Below the pieces are notes generated by a model, which was not told the DNA's origin, ran no database searches, and was given only the letters and a program-made list of their open reading frames with translations. 64,000 nucleotides of DNA from assembly GCA_964368305.1 (NCBI GenBank), contig CAYJAB010000001.1, positions 124,001 through 188,000 of the forward strand, given 5' to 3'. Position 1 is the stretch's first letter. Each line of letters starts with the position of its first letter. The stretch comes from CAYJAB01 sp964368305. Lineage in GTDB: Bacteria; Bacillota_I; Bacilli_A; Erysipelotrichales; Erysipelotrichaceae. The position numbers and the translations under genes are program-made. Positions 26,091-34,900 of the stretch are shown here, one piece after another.

Positions 26091-27362
26091 ATGGAACAAG
26101 TGATTAAAATTAAAGGTGGAAATAAGTTAAAAGGAACAGTGCGTATTAGTGGTTCAAAAAATGCGACTGTGGCGCTTATTCCAGCAGCTATCTTAGCAAA
26201 AACAGGTCCAGTTACAATTTGTGGTGCACCTAAAATATCGGATGTAGATTCACTTGCGACTTTACTAAGATTTTTGGATGTAGATGTGCTACAAAAAACA
26301 TCGGATCATATTGTAATTGATCCGACAAATATGAAGAATAAAGTTATGGATCATCCGGATGTGACAAAACTAAGGGCTTCTTATTATTTTATGGGTGCAT
26401 TGCTTGGGAAATATGGCGAAGTTAAAATGAAAATGCCAGGTGGATGTTATTTAGGTCCAAGACCGATTGATTTGCATTTAAAAGGATTTGAGGCGCTTGG
26501 TGCAAAAGTAGATTATGAACAAGGGTATTATCGTATTCATGCGAAAGAACTTGTAGGAACGAAGATATATTTGGATATTTCCTCTGTAGGTGCAACGATT
26601 AATATTATGATGGCTGCGATTTATGCAAAAGGAACAACTGTTATTGAAAATGCTGCAAAAGAACCAGAGATTATTGATGTTGCAACTATGTTGAATAAAA
26701 TGGGTGCACACGTGCGTGGTGCAGGTACAAATACGATTAAAATCGATGGGGTTGAATCATTAGGTGGATGTTTCCATGAAATTATCCCAGATCGTATTGA
26801 AGGTGGTACGTTTATTATTATGGCAGCAGCAGCTGCTGAGGAAGTTGTTATTGAAAATATCATTCCTCAGCATTTGGAGTCATTGCTTTCAAAACTTCAA
26901 GAGATGAATGTAAAAATGGATGTAGATGTGGATAAAGTTACGATTTATCATTCAGATGATTTAGTAGCAGTAGATGTAAAAACACAACCTTATCCAGGTT
27001 TTGCAACAGATCTTCAACAACCACTTACAACGCTTTTAACACAAGCGAAAGGTCAATCTGTAGTAAAAGAGACTATTTATACAGAACGATTTAAACATTG
27101 TGTAGAACTTCAAAAATTAGGTGCAAATATTTCAATGAATCCAGCGAGTGCTGTCATTGAAGGCCCAACAGGACTGTATGCGGATATTGTTACTGCAACA
27201 GATTTAAGATGTGGTGCTGCGCTTGTAATTGCAGGATTATTAGCTGAAGGTACAACGGAGATTCGTGATATTTATCATATTGATCGTGGTTATGATCACT
27301 TAGAGAAAAAACTTACAGAATTAGGTGCAGTCATTTATCGTGAAGATATGAAGGGGGTATAA
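26091..27362 (+). CDS. murA: UDP-N-acetylglucosamine 1-carboxyvinyltransferase
   Basis: This enzyme makes the first committed step of peptidoglycan synthesis (enolpyruvyl transfer from PEP). Residues KGGNKLKGTVRISGSKNA form the N-terminal signature. The catalytic loop Cys lies in MPGGCYLGPRP. The length of 423 residues and the C-terminal IRDIYHIDRGYDHLEKKL are typical. Firmicutes often carry two murA genes; whether this is MurAA or MurAB cannot be decided here. A GGGG site precedes the ATG. Confidence 0.96.
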   Translation: MEQVIKIKGGNKLKGTVRISGSKNATVALIPAAILAKTGPVTICGAPKISDVDSLATLLRFLDVDVLQKTSDHIVIDPTNMKNKVMDHPDVTKLRASYYFMGALLGKYGEVKMKMPGGCYLGPRPIDLHLKGFEALGAKVDYEQGYYRIHAKELVGTKIYLDISSVGATINIMMAAIYAKGTTVIENAAKEPEIIDVATMLNKMGAHVRGAGTNTIKIDGVESLGGCFHEIIPDRIEGGTFIIMAAAAAEEVVIENIIPQHLESLLSKLQEMNVKMDVDVDKVTIYHSDDLVAVDVKTQPYPGFATDLQQPLTTLLTQAKGQSVVKETIYTERFKHCVELQKLGANISMNPASAVIEGPTGLYADIVTATDLRCGAALVIAGLLAEGTTEIRDIYHIDRGYDHLEKKLTELGAVIYREDMKGV

Positions 27363-27364
27363 AA

Positions 27365-27538
27365 ATGACAAATTATAAAACAATACTTTATATTATTAGA
27401 GTAGTAACACTTGTTGTAGGTGGACTTGCGATTTTTGATGTTATGGAGAAAACAACAGCGTTAATTATCATGGTAATTTTATTTGCAATTGCTCTTCCAA
27501 TTCAAATTAAAGAGAATAAAGAAAATAGTATGAAATAA
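27365..27538 (+). CDS. 57-residue membrane protein, unknown function
   Basis: A short gene starts 2 bp after murA with GGGGGT before its ATG. It encodes two hydrophobic segments (about residues 7-25 and 31-48) with a polar connector DVMEKTT and a charged tail KENKENSMK. It ends in a strong terminator shared with the convergent gene. Its tight coupling to murA suggests an envelope role, but the family is not recognised. Confidence 0.75.
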   Translation: MTNYKTILYIIRVVTLVVGGLAIFDVMEKTTALIIMVILFAIALPIQIKENKENSMK

Positions 27539-27562
27539 AAAAGAAGCGAAAGCTTCTTTTTA
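27537..27562. terminator. bidirectional terminator between the small membrane gene and the PfkB kinase
   Basis: AAAAAGAAGC / GCTTCTTTTT with GAAA tetraloop; T-rich on both strands. Confidence 0.88.
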
Positions 27563-28402
27563 TTTTATAATTTCTTTAATTTGAATTGTTGTGGATTGTG
27601 GATGTTGTAAAGTAATTTCTGCAGCTTTTTGTGCATAAACAAGTGCTTCAGAGAATGAAATATCTAAAGTTAGTCCGTAAAGAAGTCCACTTATAAATGC
27701 ATCTCCACATCCTAAAGTAAACAAGGAATCAGATGAAACTGTTTTATGATATGTACCTTTTTTATCATAGTAGTAATATCCATCTTGATCCAATGTTACG
27801 ACAACCCATTTAACTCCTTTGTGAATATATTTTTGTGCAAATACATCCATTGGTGTATTTTGTGCATAGCGTTTAAATTCATGGCGATTTAAGACAATGC
27901 CTTCTACTTTTGAATAATCAATTTCCTGTGATAGATTTGAAGATAATATCCATTTAGAAGAAACTGTATTTAAAAGATTATTAAGTAGAGAAGAATCATC
28001 GATATCACAGATTGCATAGTCAAATTCTTGTGCAGAAAATGAAGGAAGATAATCAGTGTTTGATAAATAAAAATTGTCTGTCATACTTGCGTACATTTGA
28101 TTATTCTCTTTATCTTGTATATTATAAAAGTAAGGAGTACTGTTTGAAACATACAAAGGAAATACCATTACACTTAACTTTTCTAGATGTGATTGTAGTT
28201 GGATTGCATCTGTATCGTTTCCAAACTTACTGACGAAGGTTACATCTTGATAAAGATACGCAAGATTTTGTGCAACATTTCGCATGGATCCACCATGGCA
28301 TTTGGTTTTAATAACTTTATTACAAGCAAATGGTTGAATCGGATTTTTTGATTCAAGTATGACATCGATTAAAGATGTTCCAAGTATTAAAAATGATTTC
28401 AT
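27560..28402 (-). CDS. PfkB-family carbohydrate/nucleoside kinase
   Basis: This is a 280-residue ribokinase-fold protein. PfkB signature 1 is seen in HGGSMRNVAQNLAYL (about residue 36), and signature 2 in LGCGDAFISGLLYGL, with catalytic Asp in GCGDAF. The GGSMRNVAQNLA form, with Met-Arg, recalls pseudouridine kinases (PsuK), but no psuG-like gene is adjacent, so the substrate is left open. GGAGAG precedes the ATG on the minus strand. The gene is divergent from the hydrogenase gene. Confidence 0.85.
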   Translation of the reverse strand: MKSFLILGTSLIDVILESKNPIQPFACNKVIKTKCHGGSMRNVAQNLAYLYQDVTFVSKFGNDTDAIQLQSHLEKLSVMVFPLYVSNSTPYFYNIQDKENNQMYASMTDNFYLSNTDYLPSFSAQEFDYAICDIDDSSLLNNLLNTVSSKWILSSNLSQEIDYSKVEGIVLNRHEFKRYAQNTPMDVFAQKYIHKGVKWVVVTLDQDGYYYYDKKGTYHKTVSSDSLFTLGCGDAFISGLLYGLTLDISFSEALVYAQKAAEITLQHPQSTTIQIKEIIK

Positions 28403-28461
28403 AAGTACTCTCCTTATACATAATCATATCACATTTAAAAAAAATGATAAAAAAAATCAAT

Positions 28462-28479
28462 TTGTGTATAAAATCACAA
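28462..28479. promoter_or_regulatory. Rex-type redox operator upstream of the hydrogenase
   Basis: TTGTGTATAAAATCACAA is an 18-bp imperfect palindrome. It differs from the Rex consensus TTGTGAANNNNTTCACAA only at the two symmetric positions 6 and 13 from each outer end. It ends 9 bp before the -10 box, so a bound repressor would block the promoter. Confidence 0.65.
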
Positions 28480-28485
28480 ATAATA

Positions 28486-28494
28486 TGCTATAAT
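28486..28494 (+). promoter_or_regulatory. extended -10 promoter of the hydrogenase gene
   Basis: TGCTATAAT is a perfect extended -10 element. No convincing -35 is seen. The start codon is at 28523 after AAGGAGG. Confidence 0.65.
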
Positions 28495-28522
28495 AAGTTT
28501 CTGTAAAAAAGGAGGATTTAAA

Positions 28523-29992
28523 ATGAACTTATTTACACATGATGCCAGACAGTTTAAATTTGACGTTTTAAGAGAAGTAGCGAAAAGAGCGTTTAGAGGA
28601 ACATTGAGTCCAATGATAGAGGAAGAGCTTGCGAATTTATTAATTCCAAATTCGAAAAAGGCACAAAGATGTTGTATATATAAAGAGAGAGAAATCATAC
28701 GTGAAAGAACACGTATGGCAACAGGGATGGCTCCATCAAGCCGTAAAGGAAGTATGAAGCCAGGACAAGTATTACAAGTATTAGATGCAGCGTGTGATGG
28801 ATGTTCCATCAAACGTATTGCGGTTACAGATAACTGCCGTAAGTGTATGGCAAAGTCTTGTAAAAGTGCATGTCACTTTGATGCGATTAGCTTCAATGAT
28901 GAGCGTGCATTTATCGATTATTCAAAATGTAAAGAGTGTGGAGCATGTGTGAAAGCATGTCCATTTAATGCGGTTGTAGAAACAAAAAGACCATGTACAG
29001 CATCTTGTTCAGTAGATGCAATCCATTGGGATGAATTAAACATTGCACAAATTGATGAAGATAAATGTATTAACTGTGGAGCGTGTGTTGCCGCATGTCC
29101 ATTTGGGGCAATTGAAGATATTTCTTGGATGGTTCCTGTAATTGAATTGATTAAATTAAATACAGAACTTGTAGCAGTCATTGCACCATCGATTCAAGGT
29201 CAATTTGAGGATGCAACACTGGGACAAATCAAAGAAGCGATTAAATTGTTAGGATTTAAAGATGTTGTGGAGGCAGCTGTTGGAGCGGATGCGGTTGCGA
29301 AATATGAATATGAAGAATTAGTAGAGAAACAAAAAGAAGGAAAAGTATTAACGACTTCTTGTTGTCCAGCATTTGTGAATCTTGCAAAACAACACTTCCC
29401 AGAACAATATAAAGAAAATGTATCTACAATGGTATCGCCAATGGTTGCGATGGCAAGAATGATTAAAGAAGAAAGACCAGATGCAGGGGTAGTATTTATT
29501 GGACCATGTATCGCAAAAAAACAAGAAGCAATGTCATTTGATGGTAAACCAGATGTGGATTGTGTATTAACATTTGAAGAGTTAATCGCAATGTTGATCG
29601 CAAAAGGAATTTATACGAATCAAATTGAAGCAGAAGATGAGAATGCAGCAAGTACATTTGGTAGAAACTTTGCCCAAGGAGGCGGAGTCTCTAAAGCGAT
29701 TGCTGAGATGGCACGTTTGAATGGTACTGAAGTTAAAGCGCATTATGCGGATGGATGCCAAGAATGTAAAAAAGCTTTAATGTTAGTTAAAGCAGGTAAA
29801 TTACCATTTGATGTTGTAGAAGGTATGGCTTGTAAAGGTGGATGTGTCAATGGACCAACAGTAATTGATTTCTCAATGAAACCAAAAGTGAGAATGAACA
29901 AAGAAAATGCTGGGAAGTCTTCTGATATTGAAAAATCTTTAGAAGGATACGCATTTGATAAATTAAATCTACATGTACATGAACATGAATAA
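28523..29992 (+). CDS. [FeFe] hydrogenase, group B-like monomeric form
   Basis: The N-terminal RCCIYKEREIIRERTRMATG (about 49-68) and the Cys-rich block at 91-195 are typical of group B [FeFe] hydrogenases. The block includes CKECGACVKACPFNA and CINCGACVAACPFGA, two ferredoxin-like 4Fe4S sites. H-cluster motifs follow: TTSCCPAF (277-284), GPCIAKKQEA and MACKGGCVNGP. The product of 489 residues would evolve or oxidise H2, but the partner is unknown because no NADH or ferredoxin subunits are adjacent. Maturases HydE/F/G are not in the window. Expression is probably Rex-controlled (site at 28462). Confidence 0.9.
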   Translation: MNLFTHDARQFKFDVLREVAKRAFRGTLSPMIEEELANLLIPNSKKAQRCCIYKEREIIRERTRMATGMAPSSRKGSMKPGQVLQVLDAACDGCSIKRIAVTDNCRKCMAKSCKSACHFDAISFNDERAFIDYSKCKECGACVKACPFNAVVETKRPCTASCSVDAIHWDELNIAQIDEDKCINCGACVAACPFGAIEDISWMVPVIELIKLNTELVAVIAPSIQGQFEDATLGQIKEAIKLLGFKDVVEAAVGADAVAKYEYEELVEKQKEGKVLTTSCCPAFVNLAKQHFPEQYKENVSTMVSPMVAMARMIKEERPDAGVVFIGPCIAKKQEAMSFDGKPDVDCVLTFEELIAMLIAKGIYTNQIEAEDENAASTFGRNFAQGGGVSKAIAEMARLNGTEVKAHYADGCQECKKALMLVKAGKLPFDVVEGMACKGGCVNGPTVIDFSMKPKVRMNKENAGKSSDIEKSLEGYAFDKLNLHVHEHE

Positions 29993-30047
29993 AACTGGAC
30001 ACATATTAATGATGTGAACCCACTTTATTGGATAATTAATTAACACT

Positions 30048-30084
30048 AAAGGAATGATTTCTATATATAGGAGTCATTCCTTTT
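30048..30084 (+). terminator. terminator after the hydrogenase gene
   Basis: AAAGGAATGA pairs with TCATTCCTTT around a 16-nt loop. Confidence 0.65.
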
Positions 30085-30112
30085 ATCTTTATCATAATCC
30101 TTTTATCAATAT

Positions 30113-30157
30113 AAAAAAAGAGCTTATTAGTGATGTAGGTGCACACAAAATAAGCTC
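30113..30157 (-). terminator. terminator of the minus-strand tail-anchored protein gene
   Basis: GAGCTTATT (30120-30128) pairs with AATAAGCTC (30149-30157). On the minus strand the stem is followed by seven T residues. Confidence 0.75.
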
Positions 30158-30176
30158 AATAATAAATATCTGAATT

Positions 30177-30773
30177 CTAAATAATCATTCCTAAATAAAG
30201 TAGTATAAATACAACAAATACAAATAGAATGAATCCTAAAACTTTACTATTTGTATTTTTTGAAACGTTTTTATTAGCTGCTTCACTTGGTAATAAACCG
30301 TCTCTAACTTCTGTCACTCTTTTAATAGAATACCCTTTGTATGCATAGTTATCTCTTGTAGATTCTAATGCATCAACTACACTTATTAAATAACGCGAGT
30401 CATCACATAGCAATTTAATGCAATTATAAAGATTTGTATGAAAATCCATTTCTATTAAAACAGCAACTTTTTGTTTTTTATTCCCATTGGTAATAATCAT
30501 ACGAAATCCAATATCACTTACTACAGTAGTACTTTCTATAATCTCCTCAAATCTTAACCTATCTATATCTAATTCACATTTTACAGTATCATCGTCATAC
30601 ATTGCATCTTTTGTAGGGTATGGAAACCTATTATGCATTACATCATAATATTCAGTTATTTCTATATTTTCGTTTGTAGTTTTAAGTGTTTCTATAATCC
30701 AATCTCTATTTACTAAAATTTCACTAATCATATTGTCTTGTCTTATTAATTCAATATTTGTTTGTTTACTCAT
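30177..30773 (-). CDS. tail-anchored protein of unknown function
   Basis: I chose the internal ATG at 30773 (MSKQTNIEL) because AGAGGT precedes it. The 198-residue product has a soluble, acidic N-terminal part without recognisable motifs. Basic residues come near 150-175 (KRVTEVRDG, NKNVSKNTNSK), and one C-terminal transmembrane helix (VLGFILFVFVVFILLYLGMII) runs to the last residue. It would face the cytoplasm as a tail-anchored protein. It is flanked by its own terminator and by the divergent signalling cassette. Confidence 0.6.
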   Translation of the reverse strand: MSKQTNIELIRQDNMISEILVNRDWIIETLKTTNENIEITEYYDVMHNRFPYPTKDAMYDDDTVKCELDIDRLRFEEIIESTTVVSDIGFRMIITNGNKKQKVAVLIEMDFHTNLYNCIKLLCDDSRYLISVVDALESTRDNYAYKGYSIKRVTEVRDGLLPSEAANKNVSKNTNSKVLGFILFVFVVFILLYLGMII

Positions 30774-30881
30774 TATTAATATACCTCTATTCTGTATAAT
30801 GCTAACACCTCGCATTCGTATTTACAATATATAATTAGGATAAGCTAAAAAAGTTATTTAAGTGTACAAAGATATAAAGGG

Positions 30882-30903
30882 AACAATAATATCGATGATT
30901 GTT
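30882..30903. promoter_or_regulatory. inverted repeat upstream of the sensor-kinase promoter
   Basis: AACAAT (30882-30887) and ATTGTT (30898-30903) are separated by 10 bp and centred about 33 bp upstream of the -35 box at 30925. The position fits an activator site. Confidence 0.35.
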
Positions 30904-30924
30904 TTATAGATAAAATAGATGGAT

Positions 30925-30953
30925 TTGACATTTAAAAATAACTTGGCTATACT
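30925..30953 (+). promoter_or_regulatory. strong sigma-A promoter of the two-component cassette
   Basis: A perfect TTGACA (30925-30930), an exact 17-bp spacer and TATACT (30948-30953). Confidence 0.8.
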
Positions 30954-30992
30954 TCTAAATGATTGATAGGATAAAAATAAAGGGACGCTTAT

Positions 30993-32699
30993 ATGGGGGG
31001 AAATAGAGTGAAACAATTTAGAAAAATAAGCATTATTCAGGCAAGCATTGTTATTGCTCTTTTAATAGTTTCTGGAATGTTGCATCATCTTCCAACTTAT
31101 GTAGGGGCTGAGTATTTATTTATTGGTGAGATTGGACAACTGATGTCAGTTATAATTTCCATTGCAATCTTCTCTTATTGGACAGTTAGTATTTATATGC
31201 GCATAATGCAAAAACATGTGCGCACTTTTATCGTCCTTCTAGGAATAAATATGATTTTTTGGATTATATTAAGATCAATTAAATGGTATGCATTTACTCT
31301 TGTTATATTTGAAGACCGTATTTTATGGTATATGTATTATATTCCTATTTTACTAATACCACTGTTGTTTTTATATATTTCTTTATGCTTGAACCAGGCA
31401 GAAGATTTTAGATTGAATAGAAAATGGTATTTTCTGTTTATACCAACATTTATTTTTATAGTGTTAGTACTTACAAATGATATGCATCAATTGGTGTTTA
31501 TCAATAATACTTCAATACATGCATATGGAGCCGATTATAGTCATGGTATTGGATATTATTTTATTATCAGTTATATTATTATTCTTGCGATTGTATCGCT
31601 AGTGCAAATCATACATAAGTTTAGTGTTTTTGCACAAACAAGAAAAGCCTCATTATTGCCATTGTCAGTATTAGTGTTGATACTAATATATGGAATTGCT
31701 TATATAATCAAGCCAAATTATGGAATAGGATACTATCTTGATTTAACAATGTTTATTTGCACGATGGTTGTTTTTTTCTTAGAAACATGTATAAAAACTA
31801 AAATGATTCCCTCAAATAAAGGACATCAAACCTTCTTTTATAATGCAGATATCCATGCACAAATACTGAATAAACAAGGAGAGGTAGTTTACTCTTCAGA
31901 TAAAAATTTAAAAATAAAAGAAGAAGATTTTGAGAGCTTGAAAATTAAACAAAATCTTAACTTAGATGAAAATACAAAACTATATATGAGTCCAATTCAT
32001 AAAGGATATGTAGCATGGAGCGAGGATATTTCTGTTATCGTGTCTAAAATAAAAGAGTTAGAAAAATTAAATAGGAACTTGCATAAAGAAGTAGATTTAT
32101 TAAAGCGTGAAAACAATCAAAAAAGTGAAACAGCAAGGTTAAATAAACTTCATGAATTACAAAATATGCTGATACACGAGATTATACCATATAGTGAGAG
32201 AATAAAAAGTTCATTAGATGATACGTCTAATGTGACAATTAAAGAGAAGCAGGATTTGATTTTTGAAACAAGTATGACTTCAACATATCTAAAAAGAAAA
32301 GTGAATCTAATATTAACAGCACAAACAGAAAAAGAGATCACAAGCGATGAAATGCAACGATGTTTTCAAGAATCATTCCAGTTACTTAGAATATTTAATA
32401 AGACGTGTGAAATTCATATTGTTAAGGAATGCAGTATGGATTTATCAACAGCAATGCTAAGTTATGATTTATATCAATATATAATAGAAAAGGTAAACTA
32501 TGAGTTTGAGATTGTGTATGTGACATATAATCAAGAGAATAATAAGATGGTATTTACTGTTTCAATCTCAAAAGAAAAAAAGCTAAACCAAAGTGAAATT
32601 GAGTTTTTTGAACTATATAAATTCACATCATTGCAAGCATCGCTTAAAATGAATGAAGAAGATGAATGCTATATTGTTACACTGACTATCCCATATTAA
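30993..32699 (+). CDS. 7TM sensor protein with degenerate histidine-kinase C-terminus
   Basis: The first about 265 residues hold seven hydrophobic segments of the histidine-kinase 7TM type, including LVLTNDMHQLVF and the IAYIIKPNYGIGY region. A linker (about 275-350) and a coiled coil (ELEKLNRNLHKEVDLLKRENN) follow, then a kinase-like helical region with IHEIIPYSERIKSSLDD. I see no clear N-box or glycine-rich ATP lid after it, so catalysis is doubtful. It may sense a ligand and signal through the next kinase. Start: ATG 30993 is assumed; GTG 31008 (MKQFRKIS), with GGGGGGAA before it, is at least as good. The gap to the next gene is 21 bp. Confidence 0.7.
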   Translation: MGGNRVKQFRKISIIQASIVIALLIVSGMLHHLPTYVGAEYLFIGEIGQLMSVIISIAIFSYWTVSIYMRIMQKHVRTFIVLLGINMIFWIILRSIKWYAFTLVIFEDRILWYMYYIPILLIPLLFLYISLCLNQAEDFRLNRKWYFLFIPTFIFIVLVLTNDMHQLVFINNTSIHAYGADYSHGIGYYFIISYIIILAIVSLVQIIHKFSVFAQTRKASLLPLSVLVLILIYGIAYIIKPNYGIGYYLDLTMFICTMVVFFLETCIKTKMIPSNKGHQTFFYNADIHAQILNKQGEVVYSSDKNLKIKEEDFESLKIKQNLNLDENTKLYMSPIHKGYVAWSEDISVIVSKIKELEKLNRNLHKEVDLLKRENNQKSETARLNKLHELQNMLIHEIIPYSERIKSSLDDTSNVTIKEKQDLIFETSMTSTYLKRKVNLILTAQTEKEITSDEMQRCFQESFQLLRIFNKTCEIHIVKECSMDLSTAMLSYDLYQYIIEKVNYEFEIVYVTYNQENNKMVFTVSISKEKKLNQSEIEFFELYKFTSLQASLKMNEEDECYIVTLTIPY

Positions 32700-32720
32700 A
32701 AAAAGAAAGGAGTATCTAAC

Positions 32721-34016
32721 ATGACCGTTTTCTTATTAGATGATAGAGCAAAAGGATATTTGATTGCGTTTATGATATTAAATCTAACTTTGTCGATTTT
32801 CGCAATCGTGATGAGATATCATATTGCACGACAAAAGAAAGTAAATGTTGGATATATAACACTATCTGTTATTAATTTTTTCTATATAACTTGTTTGATG
32901 GTGATGAATCGTTGTGAACGGAAAGGATTTTCTATTGAATTGTCTTTACTATCAAAAACAGCTGTAAATATTCCATGGTACATACCCACTCTTTTTAGCA
33001 TTTTTATGTTTATTATAACAGGGATAACAATAAGAAATTTATATCAGGATACAAAACGAGATTTGAATGTATTTTCGATTAAAGAAGCAATTGAAAATTT
33101 AAAAACAGCAATTGCGTTTATTGATGAAGAAAAAGAAATAGTGCTTTCAAATCGTATTATGGAGAATCTAAGTATCAAACTTTGTGGACATGTGTTTTTA
33201 AATGGCGATCTGTTTTATGAAGAATTGCTTTCTTTAAAAGAGTGCGATAATTGTGTCATAAAATCATTAGAACCTGCGTTTATGCTAGAGGATAAAAAGG
33301 TGTGGCAGTTTACAAAAAAAACAATGCAATTAAAAGATAAAATATACTATCAAATTATTGCGAATGATATTACAGAACTTTACCATTTAAATGAAAGCAC
33401 AGCAAAAGCAAATGAAAAATTACACATGCAGCAAAATAGATTAAAAGAGTTAACGGATAAGATCGAAAAAAATACAGAAGAAGAAGTTGCGTTGAAATTA
33501 AAAGTTAATTTTCATGATAACTTTGGGAACTTACTTGCATTAACTAAGAAAACACTAAGAGAAGAAAATGCAGTTAGTGAGTCAAATATAATTTCTGATT
33601 ATTGGAATCAACTGAATAAGGTATTATGTAATTTATCACAGGATAATAAACAAACTTTATCGCTTGAACAAATAGAGCTTTTTGCCAATAAACTCGGATG
33701 TAATTTAGTAATAACAGGATTATTTCCGATACAAAAAGAAATTAAAGCGGTAACTTTGTTATGTATAAACGAAGCACTTAAAAATGCATATCGACATGCG
33801 AATGCGAATAGTTTGATGGTAAATATAGAGGAAACTAAAGACAAAGTCCACTTGAAAATTTATAATGAAGATAGAGAAGCACCGGATGTTATATATGAAG
33901 GTGGTGGCTTATCTAATTTGCGTTATAAAATTGAACAATTAGGTGGAGTGATGGATATTATATGCAGTCAAGGAATCACACTAGACATAACACTAAATAA
34001 AAGGATGGAGGAATAA
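32721..34016 (+). CDS. NarX/DesK-type sensor histidine kinase
   Basis: Three hydrophobic segments fill about residues 11-110, followed by a PAS-like region (AIENLKTAIAFIDEEKEIVLSN). A coiled coil leads to the dimerisation helix with the phospho-acceptor candidate His in KVNFHDNFGNLLAL. The HATPase_c domain has N-box NEALKNAYRHANANS and the lid GGGLSNLRYKIEQLGG. This type pairs with LuxR-family response regulators, and one follows after 3 bp. AAAGGAG precedes the start. It probably supplies kinase activity for the degenerate 7TM sensor upstream. Confidence 0.85.
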   Translation: MTVFLLDDRAKGYLIAFMILNLTLSIFAIVMRYHIARQKKVNVGYITLSVINFFYITCLMVMNRCERKGFSIELSLLSKTAVNIPWYIPTLFSIFMFIITGITIRNLYQDTKRDLNVFSIKEAIENLKTAIAFIDEEKEIVLSNRIMENLSIKLCGHVFLNGDLFYEELLSLKECDNCVIKSLEPAFMLEDKKVWQFTKKTMQLKDKIYYQIIANDITELYHLNESTAKANEKLHMQQNRLKELTDKIEKNTEEEVALKLKVNFHDNFGNLLALTKKTLREENAVSESNIISDYWNQLNKVLCNLSQDNKQTLSLEQIELFANKLGCNLVITGLFPIQKEIKAVTLLCINEALKNAYRHANANSLMVNIEETKDKVHLKIYNEDREAPDVIYEGGGLSNLRYKIEQLGGVMDIICSQGITLDITLNKRMEE

Positions 34017-34019
34017 GTG

Positions 34020-34654
34020 ATGTATAATGTAATAGTAGTAGATGATCAAAAGAGTTCGCAAGATTTAATGAAGTATGCAATCTTGAGAGGGATTATAGGT
34101 ATAATTTAGTGAATACGATTTCTAATGCGGATGATGTATTGCTTTCACTTTCGTATGAAAAAGTGGATTTGATATTAATGGATATCTATACAGAGGGTAA
34201 AGACAATGGTATTAAAGCAGCTAAAAAAATCAAAGAACTTTATCCTAAAATAAAGATAATTATATTGACGTTTGTATTACAAAAAAGGCACATAGAAGAT
34301 GCGAAAGAAGCAGGGTGTGAAGGGTTTTGGTATAAAGATCACGCAGATATGGATTTATTAGAGGTGATGGATAATGTTATGAATAATAAAATACATTATC
34401 CATTAGCACAACCTGTGATTACGATTGGAACTGCAAAAACGTCAGATTTTACAAATAAAGAACTACAAATATTACAAGCGAAGGTGAATGGAAATTCAAA
34501 TGAAAGAGTGTGTGAACTATTGAATATTAAAAGTAGAACTTTAGATACACACTTAAGTAACATCAAAAATAAAACAGGATATGATAGTTTATTAAAACTT
34601 GTTGCGGATGTATCAGCGAAGAAATTTATTATTGCAGAAGATATACAGGAATAA
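34020..34654 (+). pseudogene. LuxR/NarL-type response regulator, frameshifted near the N-terminus
   Basis: ATG 34020, behind GGAGGAATAAGTG, opens MYNVIVVDDQKSSQDLMKYAI, a correct receiver start with the acidic DD pair. The frame then runs into TAG at 34107-34109. In another frame the same receiver resumes as LERDYRYNLVNTISNADD, continues through LILMDIYT (phospho-acceptor Asp) and ILTFVLQ, and ends in a LuxR helix-turn-helix (NKELQILQAKVNGNSNERVCELLNIKSRTLDTHLSNIKNKTG). The junction is at about 34079-34086. A GTG at 34109 could start a 181-residue product, but it would lack the acidic pocket. Possible causes are decay, reversible frameshift or sequencing error. Confidence 0.8.
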
Positions 34655-34734
34655 ATGAAGTAAATAGATAAGAATTGATTAGTATAAAAAAATAAAAATC
34701 GGCGTAAATACACGATGTTTATAAATATGTGATT

Positions 34735-34743
34735 TGCTATAAT
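34735..34743 (+). promoter_or_regulatory. extended -10 promoter of a short transcript
   Basis: TGCTATAAT, a perfect extended -10, lies about 47 bp upstream of the 36-residue ORF and begins a potential roughly 180-nt transcript. Confidence 0.55.
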
Positions 34744-34789
34744 TTGGAAAATTGTTTTAACTATTTAATAAAAAAGTGGGGTTAAATAG

Positions 34790-34900
34790 ATGAATGCAAA
34801 TCACAGTATAAGAACAACTAAACAAAATAAATACAGACAAAATAGGTCTGTTTATTTAGAGTGCTCACTTTATCATGGAGTTAAAAAAGGGTTATCTTAA
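34790..34900 (+). CDS. possible 36-residue basic peptide
   Basis: A short ORF starts at ATG 34790 with GTGGGG about 10 nt upstream. It begins MNANHSIRTTKQNKYRQNR and ends KKGLS. It is rich in Lys, Arg and Asn, has one Cys and no signal or transmembrane segment. Its last codons lie in the left arm of the terminator that follows. The 306-bp gap between the response regulator and the next gene holds only this ORF, its promoter and its terminator. It could be a signal or leader peptide, or the unit may be a small RNA. Confidence 0.4.
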   Translation: MNANHSIRTTKQNKYRQNRSVYLECSLYHGVKKGLS

